The position numbers and the translations under genes were made by a program. Below the pieces are notes generated by a model. That model had not been told where the DNA came from. It did not search any database and saw only the letters and a list, made by a program, of their open reading frames with translations. From NCBI GenBank assembly GCA_004352715.1, contig SCFE01000063.1, positions 1,485,071 through 1,515,874 of the forward strand: a DNA stretch of 30,804 bases, read 5' to 3'. Of this stretch, positions 20,478-29,929 are shown in pieces; positions within the stretch are counted from its first letter, which is position 1, and each line of letters opens with the position of its first letter. The stretch comes from Hofstenia miamia (lineage: Eukaryota; Xenacoelomorpha; Acoela).

Positions 20478-21540
20478 CATTGGCCTTTGCTAAAAAATCA
20501 AAAATTGAAAAGGAAAATGGATTGTTTGAAGTGACAAAACTTGTCTATGAAGAGGTAGTGAATTTAAAAATACTTCAAGTCTTCCACCAAAGAATGAATT
20601 TCTCAACTGTAAATTACCAATCATTAACAATGAATTGGAGGAGTGCTACCAAGATCTGCACTTCTGCACTATAAAATTACAACTTTGATTGATTCAAGAG
20701 ACAAAAAACAAGTTCTCTCCATCTAATTTATAAATGGACTTCAGCTGATGGGAAAAGATCCATTGGTGTATATTTATCCATTGGCCAGAAGAGCATCTGT
20801 CTAGGTTTGATCAATTATGTTAGGTTTTGTGGAATTGCAGAGATCTGTGTTTGTTTAAAAAATCTTTTGAATCTATTTCACTTAACCCCAAATGATTTAA
20901 TTATTTTTATTACTGATTGTGGTGCTGATGTGCAAGATGTTGCCGATATAATGGGTTAGTATAATTTTCCATGCCGAGACCACATTAAAAATTTAATTGT
21001 TCGAAAGCTCATCCAAATAGCTGATCAAGCACTAGATAGTTTGAAAATGATAATGAAGATATTGATGCTCCTGATGGACATTTTGTTCAAACGATTGAAG
21101 TTGTGAGAAGATGTGTGTCTTTTATTCACAATAAGCCTCGAATGTTTGATAAAGTTACAGATACACAAATTGCTGCACAGAAGCCTGTTTTAAAGCTTGC
21201 AAAAGAGAATTTCATTCGATGGAATTCGCTTTTATCAATGTTGGAACGATTTTTTGAGCTTAAAGATGTTTTAATTCTAGTACTGCCCGATGCCGTTTGC
21301 CCAACGATTTCTGTTGGAGATCTCTTGAAAATATTTGCAATGTTTTGAAACCGCTTAACGAACTTACATTACTTTACAAGATCATGGCGCTGATGTTAGA
21401 CACATTGGGTGTTCTGAGCCTGCTTTTACCGCTCCCATTCATTCTGTTCTTGGAAAGTGGATAGATAATAATTCAATTGTTAATGCTTTGTTATTTTCTT
21501 GTAGTGTCTTTGATCAATTAAAGAAATTGTTTCTGTTTAA
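20478..21540 (+). pseudogene. hAT transposase pseudogene, duplicated copy B
   Basis: Same broken hAT catalytic region as copy A, with the same amber codon replacing Trp before YNFPCRDHIKNL and the same frame breaks. Differences include TGT for TAT at the start of the RRCVSFIHNK segment (21103-21348) and a one-base loss in the run acttt-acaag (about 21370), which breaks the frame that copy A keeps open to 18282. Shared lesions show the transposase was already dead when the segment was duplicated. Confidence 0.75.
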
Positions 21541-22025
21541 AAACTTAGTACTAATGATCATAATTATTTACACATTCATTCTGTTTCTTTTAAAGATTTT
21601 ATATCAGCTAAAGACTCAAACGAATTTGATATTTTAAATTATATGAAGAATTTTCATGCAGACCCAGAGTGTTATTCGCCTTTACACGTCTTTCAAAAAG
21701 TTATCTTCAAAATCGACTTTCTCCTTCAAATCACAGAAGAAATGTATTCCTTAAAAAAATACTTCATTATTTGAATAACCACTGTGATATGACGTAATTT
21801 TTTTGCCAGAGACTTTAATGTTAAGCCTTGAATTACAAGCTGGGATAGTTGTTTACCCTGATATATCCTTCAATATAGCATTCTTTTGGAAAGTTATTAA
21901 TATTTAAACTTTAAATGGTAATAACTTACCAAATGATTTCTATATTTATACAAAAGATATCTGCAATATATTAAAAGTTTTATGAAAAATGACGATTGGT
22001 TGCATTTAAGTTAATGATAAATATA

Positions 22026-22243
22026 TAAGGTTACGTTTCAACAGAAATGCAGAGATATTGAATTAAAAATTTATATTACGAAGACGGCAGTCATTAAGGG
22101 CGACAATATACCTTGTGCTGAATCGATAAAATATCTTGTTGTCATTCTCCAGAAGAACCTCCGCTGGAGCCTGCATGTAAATCAGGTTGTCAAAAAGTGC
22201 AATTTCTTAGTAAAATCGATTGCAAACATTTTAAAGCATACGA
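22026..22243 (+). pseudogene. LINE reverse transcriptase fragment
   Basis: The open frame encodes CAESIKYLVVILQKNLRWSL and HVNQVVKKCNFLVKSIANIL. These match the 'SIKYLGVILD-nL-w--Hv' strand and following helix at the C-terminal side of the reverse transcriptase domain in Jockey/CR1-type LINEs. The family Gly-Val and Asp positions read Val-Val and Gln. It is bounded by duplication blocks on both sides, so it inserted into (or was lost from) only one duplicate. Confidence 0.75.
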
Positions 22244-22363
22244 GTTTGAAATGTGGTGAATGCGTTGATCGCTACATCACTCCTAAAGGAATAGTCACGC
22301 CCACTTTAATAAGTATGATTAAGGAAGTGCGTGACTACGAATGTGCAGTGCTACTGTGAAATG

Positions 22364-22649
22364 GGTTATTAGCGTTATTAGCACTCTGAAATTTATGCAA
22401 CATCATAAAATAAATGCTAATTAGCAATCAAAGTAATTTTCAACTCTTTTAAATGTTTTTATTTTTATTTGTTTGATGAATTCTAATATGCATTCCATCA
22501 GCAAAGTATGCAAAATTTCAGGAATTAGCGTGGAAATAGCAATATCTTAGAGACTACATGTAAATGTATGGCGAAATAATGTAATATCTGAGATTTTAAT
22601 TTTTAATATTTAAAAAATTTTGTTTTATTTTTTTGTATTCCTGTGAATT
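22364..22649. other. AT-rich stretch, no gene seen
   Basis: Nothing recognised on either strand. Confidence 0.4.
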
Positions 22650-22935
22650 GTGGCCTAGTTGAATTGAGATTATTGAAACATTTAGCGGCTAAAGAATCTG
22701 CTCATCAAATGTTATTTGACACCTGCTACAAAAGCATATTGACAACAATTCTGTATGTCAAACCTTATTGTACTCATGCGGCTCATTCTACGAGCATATT
22801 GTTTTAAAGGCTGCTGATTTCGCAAACAATTCGGTAGAAAGCAACGATCATCCTTATACGTTTACAAAAGCAATTTCATTTTCTTCTTTTAAAGTCAAGG
22901 AAAATGTTGACGCTGAAATTGATTTAAATGTTTTC
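22650..22935 (+). other. Coding-like segment of unknown identity
   Basis: Two overlapping + frames look less random than their surroundings. One (about 22652-22807) reads VELRLLKHLAAKESAHQMLF then DTCYKSILTTILYV. The next (22768-22933) reads HIVLKAADFANNSVESNDHP then FKVKENVDAEIDLNVF and is cut by the mariner end at 22941. No family was recognised. A decayed transposase is the likeliest origin given the context. The second piece (from 22852) is repeated at 24136-24223. Confidence 0.3.
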
Positions 22936-22940
22936 TACTA

Positions 22941-23119
22941 TAGGGTGCTACACAAAAAACCAAAAGATATTTGACATGCATATCTGTATAGTATTAGTTG
23001 TTTGCATTTTAGTTAGCAATACTATATAGCGATAGTATTTAATTGTTTTTTATTTCATTTTAGTTATAATAGCTCAACTTACGGATTTGCAGTGGAAAGT
23101 AATTACTTTATTCAAAGAA
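22941..23119 (+). mobile_element. Mariner-like element, copy 1 (5' end only)
   Basis: Begins at tagggtgctacacaaaaaac after TA and runs to ttcaaagaa, where a single N (23120) and unrelated sequence follow. It carries the transposase start (LTDLQWKVITLFKE). It is nearly identical to the starts of copies 2 and 3, with a few substitutions such as agctcaactta against ggcttaactta. Confidence 0.7.
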
Positions 23120-23120
23120 N
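23120..23120. other. Single N at a repeat junction
   Basis: One undetermined base exactly where mariner copy 1 stops matching the other copies, a possible assembly join. Confidence 0.8.
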
Positions 23121-23396
23121 AAAATGCAGGAGTGCTGCGAATGAATTTAATGCCCAAGTTCGAGGTAGTAATAACCTTAAACAGCCTAGCGTTCTTTTTA
23201 AAGGACAAACCGTTTTTCCACATTTACAAAGAATTTTCTACAAGCCTATTACCTAATTTAATAATCTTGGGGTCTATTGGGAAACATACTTTAATGCAAA
23301 GTTGAACATTTCGATTAAAGAGTACTGCTGTGGCAGAGGCTGATGAAAAGATTAAAAAGTTTTCTTTGAAAATTTCGAATTTTTTAAAATCTACTA
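23121..23396 (+). other. Coding-like segment of unknown identity
   Basis: One + frame is open but for one stop (23303-23305). It reads AGVLRMNLMPKFEVVITLNS, then FFLKDKPFFHIYKEFSTSLL, and after the stop a Lys-rich helix (AVAEADEKIKKFSLKISNFL). Its base and codon use look coding-like, but I do not recognise the family. It lies between an N base and the start of mariner copy 2. Confidence 0.3.
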
Positions 23397-23953
23397 TAGG
23401 GTGCTACACAAAAAACCAAAAGATATTTGACATGCATATCTGTATAGTATTAGTTGTTTGCATTTTAGTTAGCAATACTATATAGCGATAGTATTTAATT
23501 GTTTTTTATTTCATTTTAGTTATAATGGCTTAACTTACGGATTTGCAGCGGAAAGTAATTACTTTATTCAAAGAAGAAAATCCTACTTGGGGGCCTATAA
23601 AATGGTCGCTATCAGCGATAATCAATTTTATGCAGTTACAGCAAGGTTAAGTTTGGAAGGTCCCGAGGCCTCTAGCTCACGTAAACGAGGAAGTGGACTT
23701 GTTCGGCAACTTTTGTCGCCTACTCGGAGAGAATGTAATCCCTCAAGAGCAAATACAAAGAGCTACAGCAGCATGGATTCCCAGATTGCAGAGATGTATT
23801 GACAGAGAAGGTGGCAATTTTGAACATTTGTAAAGTAATATTTTTTAGTTATTTTGTTTTCCCGGCATTTGTATTCTGTTACAACCCATGTTTAAAAAAT
23901 CCATGTAAGAAATCCATGTTTAAACATGCTTTGGTTTTTTGTGGAGCAATCTA
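23397..23953 (+). mobile_element. Mariner-like element, copy 2, internally deleted
   Basis: The 5' end is TAGGGTGCTACACAAAAAAC (23397). The 3' end on the minus strand is TAGATTGCTCCACAAAAAAC (23953 inward), giving good inverted repeats with TA at the outer edge. The N-terminal transposase region (TDLQRKVITLFKEENPTWG) is joined directly, near 23730, to the C-terminal region PQEQIQRATAAWIPRLQRCI followed by DREGGNFEHL, the usual 'CI--GG-fEhL' end of this family. The catalytic middle is gone. 557 bp. Confidence 0.75.
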
Positions 23954-24134
23954 CGAATTTTTTATCTATTCTATCTAAGCATTAAGTAAGAAAACATCGA
24001 CGCTGTTAACAGCAACATGGTAAGCCCTGAAAATGTGAATAATACTAAAAACACATTTGACATTTCATGGGACATTTCATTGAATGCGCGCCATACATGA
24101 TTAAAACTTGATAAATCCCAAGCACCCCATATAC

Positions 24135-24135
24135 N
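24135..24135. other. Single N at a repeat junction
   Basis: One undetermined base exactly where the duplicate of 22852-23119 begins (24136 onward), a second possible assembly join. Confidence 0.8.
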
Positions 24136-24223
24136 CTTATACGTTTACAAAAGCAATTTCATTTTCTTCTTTTAAAGTCAAGGAAAATGTTGACGCTGAA
24201 ATTGATTTAAATGTTTTCTACTA
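24136..24223 (+). repeat. Duplicate of the flank of mariner copy 1
   Basis: Identical or nearly so to 22852-22940, that is, the non-element sequence before copy 1. A transposon insertion does not duplicate this much flank, so this is either a segmental duplication or an assembly artefact. Confidence 0.8.
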
Positions 24224-25223
24224 TAGGGTGCTACACAAAAAACCAAAAGATATTTGACATGCATATCTGTATAGTATTAGTTGTTTGCATTTTAGTTAGC
24301 AATACTATATAGCGATAGTATTTAATTGTTTTTTATTTCATTTTAGTTATAATGGCTTAACTTACGGATTTGCAGCGGAAAGTAATTACTTTATTCAAAG
24401 AAGAAAATCCTACTTGGGGGCCTATAAAATGGTCGCTATCAGCGATAATCAATTTTATGCAGTTACAGCAAGGTTAAGTTTGGAAGGTCCCGAGGCCTCT
24501 AGCTCACGTAAACGAGGAAGTGGACTTGTTCAGCAACATTTGTCGCCTACTCGGAGAGAAGTTGTGAACCTCGTGGTAACCCACCAGACAAGTCAAGGGG
24601 TCACTGTAGTCAAAGAGAAATTGTTGCTGTTACAGGAACATCAAAAGGCACTGTATCACCAATTTTGAAGGCTTGAACTTTAAAGGGCTACAGAACAGTA
24701 AAAACAAATGTATTAAACTTATACACAAAGAAAACAGTATGGTTCTCTAATGACACCAATGTCCAACTTTTCGCGCCTTTAAACACCCAGAATGGTCGAA
24801 TTTATCGAGAATGTACTATTAAAAGAGACATTCCCGATGAAGATTTATTAGTGGAAGTCGACCATCAAATGCCTTCAATTATCTGTTATGCAGCAGTTTC
24901 ATGGCATGGCAGATCCGCGCTCAGATTTATTGAAGAAAAAGATTGTTAACAAACATGTATACACTACCGAAATATGTCCGGCTATGTTCCAAGATATTGG
25001 CAACATTATGCAAGGAGAATGGACATGGCAGCAAGACGGAGCAAGAGCTCACAGATCTCGAATTTCAGGTAGTTTGGATTCATGCGAATACACCTGATTT
25101 CATTCAGCCAGATGAATAGCCTGCTAAGAGTCCAGACCTAAAGGTCATGGACTACTTTAATTGGAGTGTTTTATTATCCAAAACTCAATACCTAAGGTAT
25201 GAAATTTTTTGTGGGGCACTCTG
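24224..25223 (+). mobile_element. Mariner-like element, copy 3
   Basis: The 5' end is tagggtgctacacaaaaaac (24224). The 3' end on the minus strand is cagagtgccccacaaaaaat (25223 inward), followed by TA (25224-25225). About 1.0 kb. It keeps the catalytic middle that copy 2 lost but lacks the C-terminal part that copy 2 retains. Confidence 0.75.
24353..25200 (+). pseudogene. Mariner-like (IS630-Tc1) transposase, broken
   Basis: In shifting frames the order is the N-terminal TDLQRKVITLFKEENPTWG, a second helix-turn-helix (SQREIVAVTGTSKGTVSPIL, 24597-24668), the first catalytic region VWFSNDTNVQLFAPLNTQNG (about 24740-24800), PSIICYAAVSWHGRSALRF (about 24870-24926), WTWQQDGARAHRS (second Asp, about 25024-25062) and PAKSPDLKVMDYFNWSVLL (third Asp, about 25118-25174). 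The second and third Asp are about 33 residues apart once a frameshift is allowed, close to mariner DD34D. There are stops after the start ATG and at the Trp before PAKSPD. It has no intact frame. Confidence 0.75.
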
Positions 25224-25225
25224 TA

Positions 25226-26227
25226 GTTGTGATTAGGAAGGGCTGTTTTTTCCCTTGGCTGAATTTCAAAGTCCTGTTTACAAAGTAGGCTAACACCAGA
25301 TCATCATGACGGGAACGTGTTCCTTAACAAAAATAGAGCACTGATTGATTATAGTTGATTTTATAAATATTGTAGCTACCGTTTATATTCTCTTTGCATT
25401 TTAAATTTTTTTGTACATTTCGATTTGTTTGTATCTTATAAATTTCTTTCGCTGAATTTTAATACTTGGTTACTAGCTACTAAAACTTGATCGCGTTAGC
25501 GTCTAGAGTTGTAAACGACAAACATTGCAAGCTCCTCTGCAATTGGGTATGGGGAACACGTCAGGAATATAACGTAATAAAATACAGATTGCTTGTACGT
25601 CCTTCCTATTTAATGTTTTTAGCGATATTCCCTTCACGCTTTGTTGTGTGTCCTAAACCAATTATTTTTCAATTTACCTTTTAATTTCAATTCTAATTAT
25701 GTTTTGCTTGAAAAAATCAATTTCTATTACAATTACGTCAAACGATTACCAATCTAGAAATTTCTCAATTAATTGAAATCCCTGATCATAACTACGGTGA
25801 ACTCCATTGAAAGGTTGCTGCCACATTTGCTAATCTAACAATGATTAAATGTGTAAAACGAAATAACTAGTAACGAGACAAAAGATTTAAAATGTGGAGA
25901 TAGTGGTAAATATTCAAATATATTCTGTAATTTCGAGATTTACATTTACCAGAATTGCTTTAAAACTTTTCAAATACTGTCAAAGAAAGAAGACATATCT
26001 TGTTTTGGACAACAGACTGAATACCAATCAAACTACTATCTCTAGTTTAAGTCCAGTTGCATCCTACAACAAATAATAAATTCTCCAGCTGGTGAAGAGA
26101 TGCAGAAACCGTGTTTGCTGTTCAAGGTATACAGCTGTTTCAATCTCTATAGTTTCCAACTCTAAAACTTATTTCAACTAGGCGAAGAAATAGGAAAATG
26201 TAATGACAATGCAGCCGTCAACCAGGT
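25226..26227. other. Stretch without recognised gene
   Basis: AT-rich and mostly featureless. A short + frame near 25894-26076 (ending TTISSLSPVASYNK) could be linker sequence upstream of the following hAT remnant, but nothing diagnostic is visible. Confidence 0.35.
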
Positions 26228-27215
26228 ATGGTTCAAGCAGGAAATTCGTTAAACGACAATATCAGGAACATCTGGTCTGTTGGTAAAGGATGGTTGAATG
26301 ACTTACGTGCTGTATCTTGCAAAACTGTTTCAGTGGTTATCAATATGTGGACTAGCGAGTCAACAAAGCAGTCATTTATGGATTTTAGTGGTACAGCAGT
26401 TTTCCAGCAGTCCTACCAGCGATCGAACACATTTGTAACAACACTGCAACATAGTAATGCGTGGAAGACATGGTGAAGAGGAACAATCAGATGTTACTAT
26501 TGAAGCATTCATTGCGTTGCTTCCAGAGGAGCTGGAAAAGTACAAGTTGATGTTAATTACGAAGAGTGACAATCCGCTGATATACATGTTCTATTTTATT
26601 CCATCAAAACGCCTAATGAGATCAAATTTAAATGAGAAATAGGGCAAACAATATGCAAGGAGTATTTTATTTAGCCAATGACAATACGATGCACGCACAC
26701 ATTCTGCTCACATTGTTAGAGAAGTTGATCAAAACCAGAATATCAGGCAACAAATGTGTAATTTATAAAAGTAAAGAAGTATCAAAAGTCTGTTTGAGAT
26801 GTATAGATTCGTTTATTGATAATACATTTGCAATTTTAAGTGAAGAAGACTAACAAATTCAAAAAGGTGAGTGGCTCAAGAAAAAACGAACGGCAAATGG
26901 TTTACCAAAAAACCAATTAAAGATTGAAGAAATACGACTATATTTATATTGCAGAAAAATATCTGGCAGCTAAACTTGGACTTCTAGCAAGTTGAAAACT
27001 GATTCCACCATCAACCCTCGAAATATAAAAATTGATTTAATTTAATTATCCAAGTAAAATGATATTAAACAGGTTAAAAAATTACACATTTTTTATTTTA
27101 TCTGAGAGTGACTTTTGCTTTAGAGATATTAAGCTATGCAAAAACTGCAATCAATTAAATTGCGATACATTAGAGACAACTATGTTTTTGAAGAGCAATA
27201 ATGTGTACCAGTCTT
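26228..27215 (+). pseudogene. hAT transposase remnant
   Basis: Three separated pieces follow the order of a hAT transposase. 26228-26476 encodes SCKTVSVVINMWTSESTKQS followed by FMDFSGTAVFQQSYQRSNTF, the start of the catalytic domain ('D-WTS---KSfM-lt'), with Asn in place of the first Asp. 26480-26600 encodes LLPEELEKYKLMLITKSDNP followed by LIYMFYF, the 'E-xxY---------P-LxWW' start of the dimerisation domain. Near 27170-27205, DTLETTMFLKSNN matches the very C-terminal 'pe-vetLmFLk-N'. The large middle of the domain is deleted and several stops interrupt. No terminal inverted repeats were found. Confidence 0.65.
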
Positions 27216-27973
27216 GTTTCAATATATTATTTGTTTGTTAATTTTTCTATGTATATTGATTACTGTAAAATGAGTGATGCCACAAAAAAGCCGAGTTATT
27301 GGTTACGAATTTAAAATTGGTTGGGTAATGGGTCAATGGTTTTCAAAATAGTAAATTATAGCAACAAATTTTTTTATCCACCTCTGGAATGATGTATAAT
27401 CTCACAAAGAATAGAATGCCATGTTTCTACAATCTATTTTTTGAGAAAATTACTACTTTCTTCCAGAAAAGTTTACAATCATGATCCATTGATGGTCAAA
27501 CAGTTCAACACGTTCCGTCTGTTTTGCTTCAATTTATTTCAATCGTGCTGGTGAGTGTGAAATGTCCCTACTAGCTCATGCCCTTTTTATAGAATTTGAA
27601 TTTATTGCCGATATTTGAGCACTACGAATTTCGAAAGCAAACTTGGTTTTACAGGTTATCAAATTTGATAGCAACTATTTATCAACTGATGATGAAAGAT
27701 TGGCCCACTATTCTAAATATGCGACAAAGAATAACCGGAATTGACTTTTGTTAACCATATTAAAATTAATGCGAAATAGTTCAGGCATCAAAGTTATAAC
27801 ATTTTTTATTCCAAAAAACTCATTTGCAGCATTTGAAAAAAATAGAGCCATAAGCACAGTATGCAATGCATTTTTTAAAATTCATATTTGTTGTAAAAGA
27901 AAAGTACGGGGAGGGGGATGATTCCAATAATAAATAAACCAACATTTAAAATAAAAAATTTAGCAACAAATAC
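27216..27973. other. 5' part of the helicase intron, no feature seen
   Basis: No transposon coding sequence or inverted ends were recognised next to the donor site. A purine-rich run, acggggaggggga, lies near 27906-27918. Confidence 0.4.
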
Positions 27974-28174
27974 CTGCTTCTCCAAAGATTTCCGAGGATG
28001 CGCAACAAGACTAATATGCACATTGAAATCATTAGCAAATTGGCGCAATCTATCAACTATGCGCTCACTGTATGCCATTCGTTCTATATTTGCGGGAAGA
28101 TGACTGCTAATGGCCATTAGATTGTCGATGACCAAGTGTTTAATGTTATATTGAAAGCAAGATTTTTCTAGCAT
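27974..28174 (-). CDS. TWNK: Twinkle-like mitochondrial DNA helicase, internal exon
   Basis: A 67-codon internal exon, phase 0 at both ends. Read on the minus strand it follows an acceptor (gttaattgtaatttag) and ends at CAG|GTATTT. It encodes NIKHLVIDNLMAIS, where VIDNL is the Walker B strand of the RecA-like core. A helix, IERMAYSERIVDRLRQFAND, comes next, and FNVHISLVAHPRKSLEKQ follows, where HPRK is the near-invariant Twinkle/DnaB-type motif after the next strand. The order and spacing match the C-terminal helicase domain of Twinkle. Val-Ala before HPRK is the form common in plants, protists and phage, where vertebrates have Val-Ile. The ATG at the exon start is an internal Met after the splice site, not the initiator. 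Walker A and N-terminal exons must lie beyond the window. An uninterrupted frame in both exons, amid decayed sequence, argues for a functional gene. Confidence 0.88.
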
Positions 28175-28236
28175 CTAAATTACAATTAACTAGCAAAATA
28201 TCGAAACTGAAAAGTGAAAACAATGTGTACATTATA

Positions 28237-28359
28237 CAGTCAAACCTCGGTTTTCGAGAGCAGAAATTTGGTCGAGTTCTGAGACGTAAAATTTTCGAAC
28301 TTTTTTTCTAAAATCGATTTAGTCGAGAACAGAAGCGTTCGATAACCGAGGTTTGACTG
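28237..28359. mobile_element. Pogo/Tigger-like MITE (123 bp)
   Basis: The ends are CAGTCAAACCTCGGTTTTCG (28237) and, on the minus strand, CAGTCAAACCTCGGTTATCG (28359 inward), with TA on each side (28235-28236 and 28360-28361). CAGTC-AACCTCGGTTATC ends and TA duplications are characteristic of pogo/Tigger. No coding sequence. The two ends differ by one base in 20, so it is fairly young. It lies in the next upstream intron of the helicase gene. Confidence 0.88.
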
Positions 28360-28739
28360 TATATTATTATGCACAGTTTTGTAAAAAAATTAGACTATAT
28401 AAACCATAAAAATATATTTGAAAAATAGATTATTTTAATAATCACGGATCAGTTTTGGCCAGATTCTTTGAACAGAACAAACTGATGTATATGAAATTTT
28501 AGAACGAATTTGTTGTTACCATAATCGATTGAATTGTTCCTGTAAAGTTGTTTACTTGCATTTCATATACCCCATTCGAATTTGTAGATTGAATAGATTT
28601 TTGTGTCTTGTAATGCATTTATAGCATAATCAGGAAAGTTAACCATAATTTAAATACACATTCAGGTTTAAAAAGAAACATCAGAAGTTTATATTCGTTC
28701 TATTTAATACATTTTTGAAATTTTTCGATGTCTTAAGGT

Positions 28740-28769
28740 GTGTTCCCACTATCGACTTTTATCAGCAAA
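28740..28769 (+). repeat. Diverged direct repeat, copy 1
   Basis: gttcccactatcgacttttatcagc recurs at 29074-29097 as tttccactatcgacttctatcggc in the same orientation. The leading taaggtgtgttcccac resembles PIF/Harbinger-type ends, but no inverted partner was found. An 84-codon frame over this region has no family resemblance. Confidence 0.5.
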
Positions 28770-29071
28770 TTTTAGTAGAAAATGCAATTATTTTCGTTCA
28801 CATTGGCGATTTTTTACCATCCGATTTTTTTATCAGAAAAAGCGGAGTTGGAATAGCCTATCGATCTTTATCAGATGATAAATTATCATCTTTGATTGAC
28901 AGTAAGAAATATAACATCTGTGGATTGATTGGTCTATTTTGGTATGTAAACAATGTTTGCATATTTTGAAGTTGAAACATTTCAACGACAATAATTTACA
29001 TTTTGGAAGTCTGTTCCTTACTTGAGAAGAAAGCAATTAGTTTCAAGTAGCTATTCGACTAGCTTTAGTAC

Positions 29072-29099
29072 AGTTTCCACTATCGACTTCTATCGGCTG
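29072..29099 (+). repeat. Diverged direct repeat, copy 2
   Basis: Partner of 28740-28769, about 330 bases downstream. It may mark the second of two tandem fragments of the same short element. Confidence 0.5.
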
Positions 29100-29929
29100 T
29101 TGGAACAGTACCAAAATACCAAATAACAAAATTTAACACCTGCTCATATATTTTGTGAAAAATAACATTTTAAGCAAGCAAATTTTCATCATCTACCGTA
29201 TTGTCAACATGGCATAAAATTGGCGTAACAGAGGACTTTCTGAGGCGCAAATATGTTCACCTCAATTCCTGCAGATTTCATTTATCATCGGCTTCATTAG
29301 AAGTCCGCAGTTTGGTGTAAAATAAAAGGTTTTAACTGTAATGTTTTTTAATATATAATTAAAAACGAGATATATTTAAAATATTGAGATTAACTGAAAT
29401 TTAATATAAGAAAATTGTCGTTGTTTCACAATTGTTGAAATGATTCTTTGAAAACTAGCATGTCGCGTTCTAATTTATCCAATGTTTTCACTAAGATCTA
29501 TGAGACTTTTAGTAGGTCTTGCTTTAACTTACACATGAATGTATACTAAATAGTGGACATCCACGATGTAAGTTATTCACTAAGTGATCTAAATAAACTA
29601 GTGTCCTGCCACCTGGCACGTTTCAGAATATGAGAATAGCCAAGCATATGAAAGTAAATATGAATTACAGTTCTTCCTTTAAAACACTTATCTTTAATTA
29701 GAATTTCACTATTGTTTCTGTAACTAACAAATACCATTATACATATAAATAATTTTCACTCAAGCCTGACCAGTTTGAAAGAGAATTCCGGCTTGGTTAT
29801 ACCTCAAATTTATGGGTGAAAAAAAACAAGGGACAAACAGTTTAAATTTGAAGTGTTTTTTACAGACTTTGCATTACTTGGATTTTTTTTGCGCTTAAGT
29901 GCTATTCTGCTTTTGGTTAATTCAACTAA
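29100..29929. other. Upstream helicase intron, no feature seen
   Basis: Searched on the minus strand for the Walker A exon (GPTG-GKT pattern) and for any other helicase exon; none was found. No transposon end was recognised. Confidence 0.4.

Larger units (their letters stand above)
20154..22363 (+). repeat. 2.2-kb direct duplication, copy B
   Basis: Partner of 16894-19155 in the same orientation, 3.26 kb further on. Matching blocks are 20154-21711, about 21922-22024 and 22245-22363. Copy B carries its own LINE reverse-transcriptase fragment (22026-22243) between the second and third blocks. Copy B retains the 211 bases replaced by a LINE tail in copy A. Confidence 0.85.
2420..27973 (-). other. 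TWNK: Giant intron of the helicase gene (about 25.5 kb)
   Basis: The donor on the minus strand is CAG|GTATTTGT (exon end 27974, GT at 27973-27972). The acceptor is TTTGTTTAG|GCA (AG at 2421-2420), preceded by a T-rich tract and a TAAT-containing branch-like site. Both flanking exons are in phase 0. The intron is packed with remnants of DNA transposons and LINEs, and no other host gene was recognised in it. It contains one sizeable assembly gap and two single N bases, so its exact length is uncertain. Confidence 0.75.
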
